64,000 bases of DNA. It comes from Gordionus sp. m RMFG-2023. Its lineage: Eukaryota > Nematomorpha > Gordioida > Chordodea > Parachordodidae. Shown piece by piece: positions 62,510 through 64,000 of the stretch (positions are counted from its first letter, which is position 1; every line of letters begins with the position of its first letter). The position numbers and the translations under genes were made by a program. The stretch covers positions 49,825,366 to 49,889,365 of the forward strand of contig NC_088777.1 in assembly GCF_954871325.1 (NCBI RefSeq), written 5' to 3'. The notes under the pieces were generated by a model, which saw only the letters and a list, made by a program, of their open reading frames with translations, ran no database searches and had not been told where the DNA came from.

Positions 62510-63330
62510 TTTTTTAATTATTTTGATATTAGTTCGCCCGACTTCCTGCCCAAATTCCCCCTTTTTTTTTATATTTATTGAACCCCAGTCTTCGATTTAA
62601 TTTTATCTTTCAATTTAACTTTAAATTTATTTGAACACGAAATATTCGAATAGTATTTTTTTTGAAGATACATGTTTTATATACAATATGACTTTTTGGT
62701 AAATACAAAAAAAGTTTCGTTTATAGTGCGCACATATTGAACGCGTTTCGACGCAGCGTTTCAAAACGCAAATTAAAAAAAAACGTAAACGCAGTTATGT
62801 TTAAAATTGAACCCTTAATTATTATAAATATTTTTTTTAATATGAGACATTTAAATTTTAAAAAAAAATGCTATCCAATTAAAACGAAAGCGTTTAAAAT
62901 TCATTATTTATTTGTGCTTACTATTATAGTAGCCGCCATTTCGCTTATAACCATGCGTTATTTATCGCTGAACCATATAGTATAGTATAGCCGTATAATT
63001 TAGCATTAAGGGCGTGTCTTAGGTCGTCAGCTTTAATACTAAACAACCAAAAAAAGTAATAGAATTATTCTTTTTAAAAAACCAAAAAAAAACACAAAAA
63101 AACGAAGAAAACACAAAAAAAACGAGAATAAACCACGAAAAATCAATGGAACCCAAATACTTAAAACAAACTGTCCTCGTTCATACACTTTTTAGCCTAT
63201 ACTTAGAACCTATCAAAATTTAGCCGATAGGACACAGCCTCAGAATTTTGTAAGCCGCGTGATATCTCACACTATTTTCGAAGTTACTATAAAGGAGTTT
63301 TTAGGGAGAATATCATGGATCCGAATTTTT
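62510..63330. other. Presumed first intron of the GPCR gene; includes a family G end
   Basis: 62724-62785 reads TTATAGTGCGCACATATTGA and GACGCAGCGTTTCAAAACGC, like the ends of element 47967-48826. The 82-codon open frame starting at 62737 lies mainly in this repeat and is not considered a gene. Confidence 0.4.
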
Positions 63331-63354
63331 TGGTTCAATTCATGAAAGACCTTA

Positions 63355-63430
63355 TTTTGCTCGAATCCATATTTTGGGTATAGAGGAGGGGGTCAACCCT
63401 AACCCCTCCCTTTTTGTCTACGCCACTGCT
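63355..63430. mobile_element. hAT-type end (family L), reverse orientation
   Basis: In reverse complement it begins CAGTGGCGTAGACAAAAAGG followed by GGAGGGGTTAGGGTTGACC, similar to 7688 onward (CAGTGGCGTAGGC then GGGGGGAGTTTAGG). Confidence 0.55.
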
Positions 63431-63796
63431 TTTGAGGGTATAAATCATATATTGTGATATAAAAATTTTTATACGTGATCCGAAAGAAGTTTTCTAGCCG
63501 CTTATGAATTTTTTAAAAAAAAAACAAATAAGAAAATCTCAAAACACGTGAACTCCGGGCTCATAAGTTCCCCGGTCTCCCATACTAGTATGAAGAAATT
63601 TTTTATAAATTCCCTGATTGTGAATTTGATAATGGCATACCCAACTCGCACTAAGATAAGCTCATCTTTCAAATATTTTTCTAGGATCAGCAAGAATATT
63701 ATTATTTTCTCCTTCATGTTTAATGCTTGTTTAAAACCTCTATTTGGCCTATTTTAATAAGCCTCTAGATTTTGTCAAAAGCGGACCGAATCGCTA

Positions 63797-63966
63797 ACTA
63801 AACTAACGGCTCGATGTGCGCCGATTTTTAAAAGCGGATAATAATTCAATATAATTATTCGGAAAAAATATTACGCCAAAAAAGTCTGAAGATTTTGGTC
63901 TTAGATGGCACAAAGATTTGGACATCTATTAGGGAAATCTTCAAGCCTCCGTTAAACAACATTTTA
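63797..63966. mobile_element. Degraded family A MITE
   Basis: AACTAACGGCTCGATG, AAGTCTGAAGATTTTGG and AGATGGCACAAAGATTTGG, with ACATCTATTAGGGAAATC and GTTAAACAACATT at the right. Confidence 0.65.
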
Positions 63967-64000
63967 GTTATTAAGATTTAAAAAAACCCGAAAATTTTTT

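Noticed and set aside
62737-62985. 82-codon + strand frame after the GPCR exon as further receptor sequence
   Set aside because: It lies largely in a family G repeat end, is Lys/Ile/Asn-rich, and shows no helix 2 motif (such as LAVAD).

Overview
The window is animal nuclear DNA, very AT-rich (roughly three quarters A+T by eye) and dominated by short dispersed repeats, transposon remnants and long pyrimidine microsatellites. Two host genes can be supported, both by spliced exons with metazoan-type GT/AG signals. A secreted hyaluronidase (GH56) and a myosuppressin/FMRFamide-type (DMSR-like) neuropeptide GPCR together suggest an invertebrate, probably an ecdysozoan (arthropod such as a mite, or a nematode). 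The species cannot be fixed from this sequence.

Layout. 1-3025: AT-rich non-coding with decayed GC-rich repeat pieces. 3026-7031: the first four exons of a hyaluronidase gene on the + strand, starting with a signal peptide and reaching the WGY..YPEC motif; the C-terminal half is not securely found. 7081-19300: microsatellites, MITEs, two decayed hAT transposase fragments and a 10-N assembly gap. 19300-22060: an old, heavily broken Ty3/Gypsy-type LTR retrotransposon fossil. 22070-37000: hAT debris and many MITEs. 37050-37490: a TIR element carrying a tRNA-like Pol III promoter. 38112-38535: a TTTC tract that switches to CCTT. 38713-39098: a MITE sitting exactly between two 78-bp copies of its flank. 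41187-41840: the second copy of a ~640-bp non-autonomous element. 47967-48826: a TIR element with an internal tandem duplication, one unit of which has acquired a small palindromic MITE. 51527-51950: an ambiguous coding-like stretch. 61779-62502: first exon of the GPCR, with the rest of the gene beyond the window or unseen.

The strongest structural theme is a set of non-autonomous hAT-like families (here called A, B, C and D). For each I could find at least one copy flanked by matching or near-matching 8-bp target-site duplications. Several further hAT-style termini (CAGTGGCGTAGC, CAGGGGCAGACTGGCC, CAGGGATG..) and three decayed hAT transposase families lie in the same window. No operon-like or defence-like gene cluster is visible; the two host genes are unrelated and stand isolated in repeat-rich DNA.
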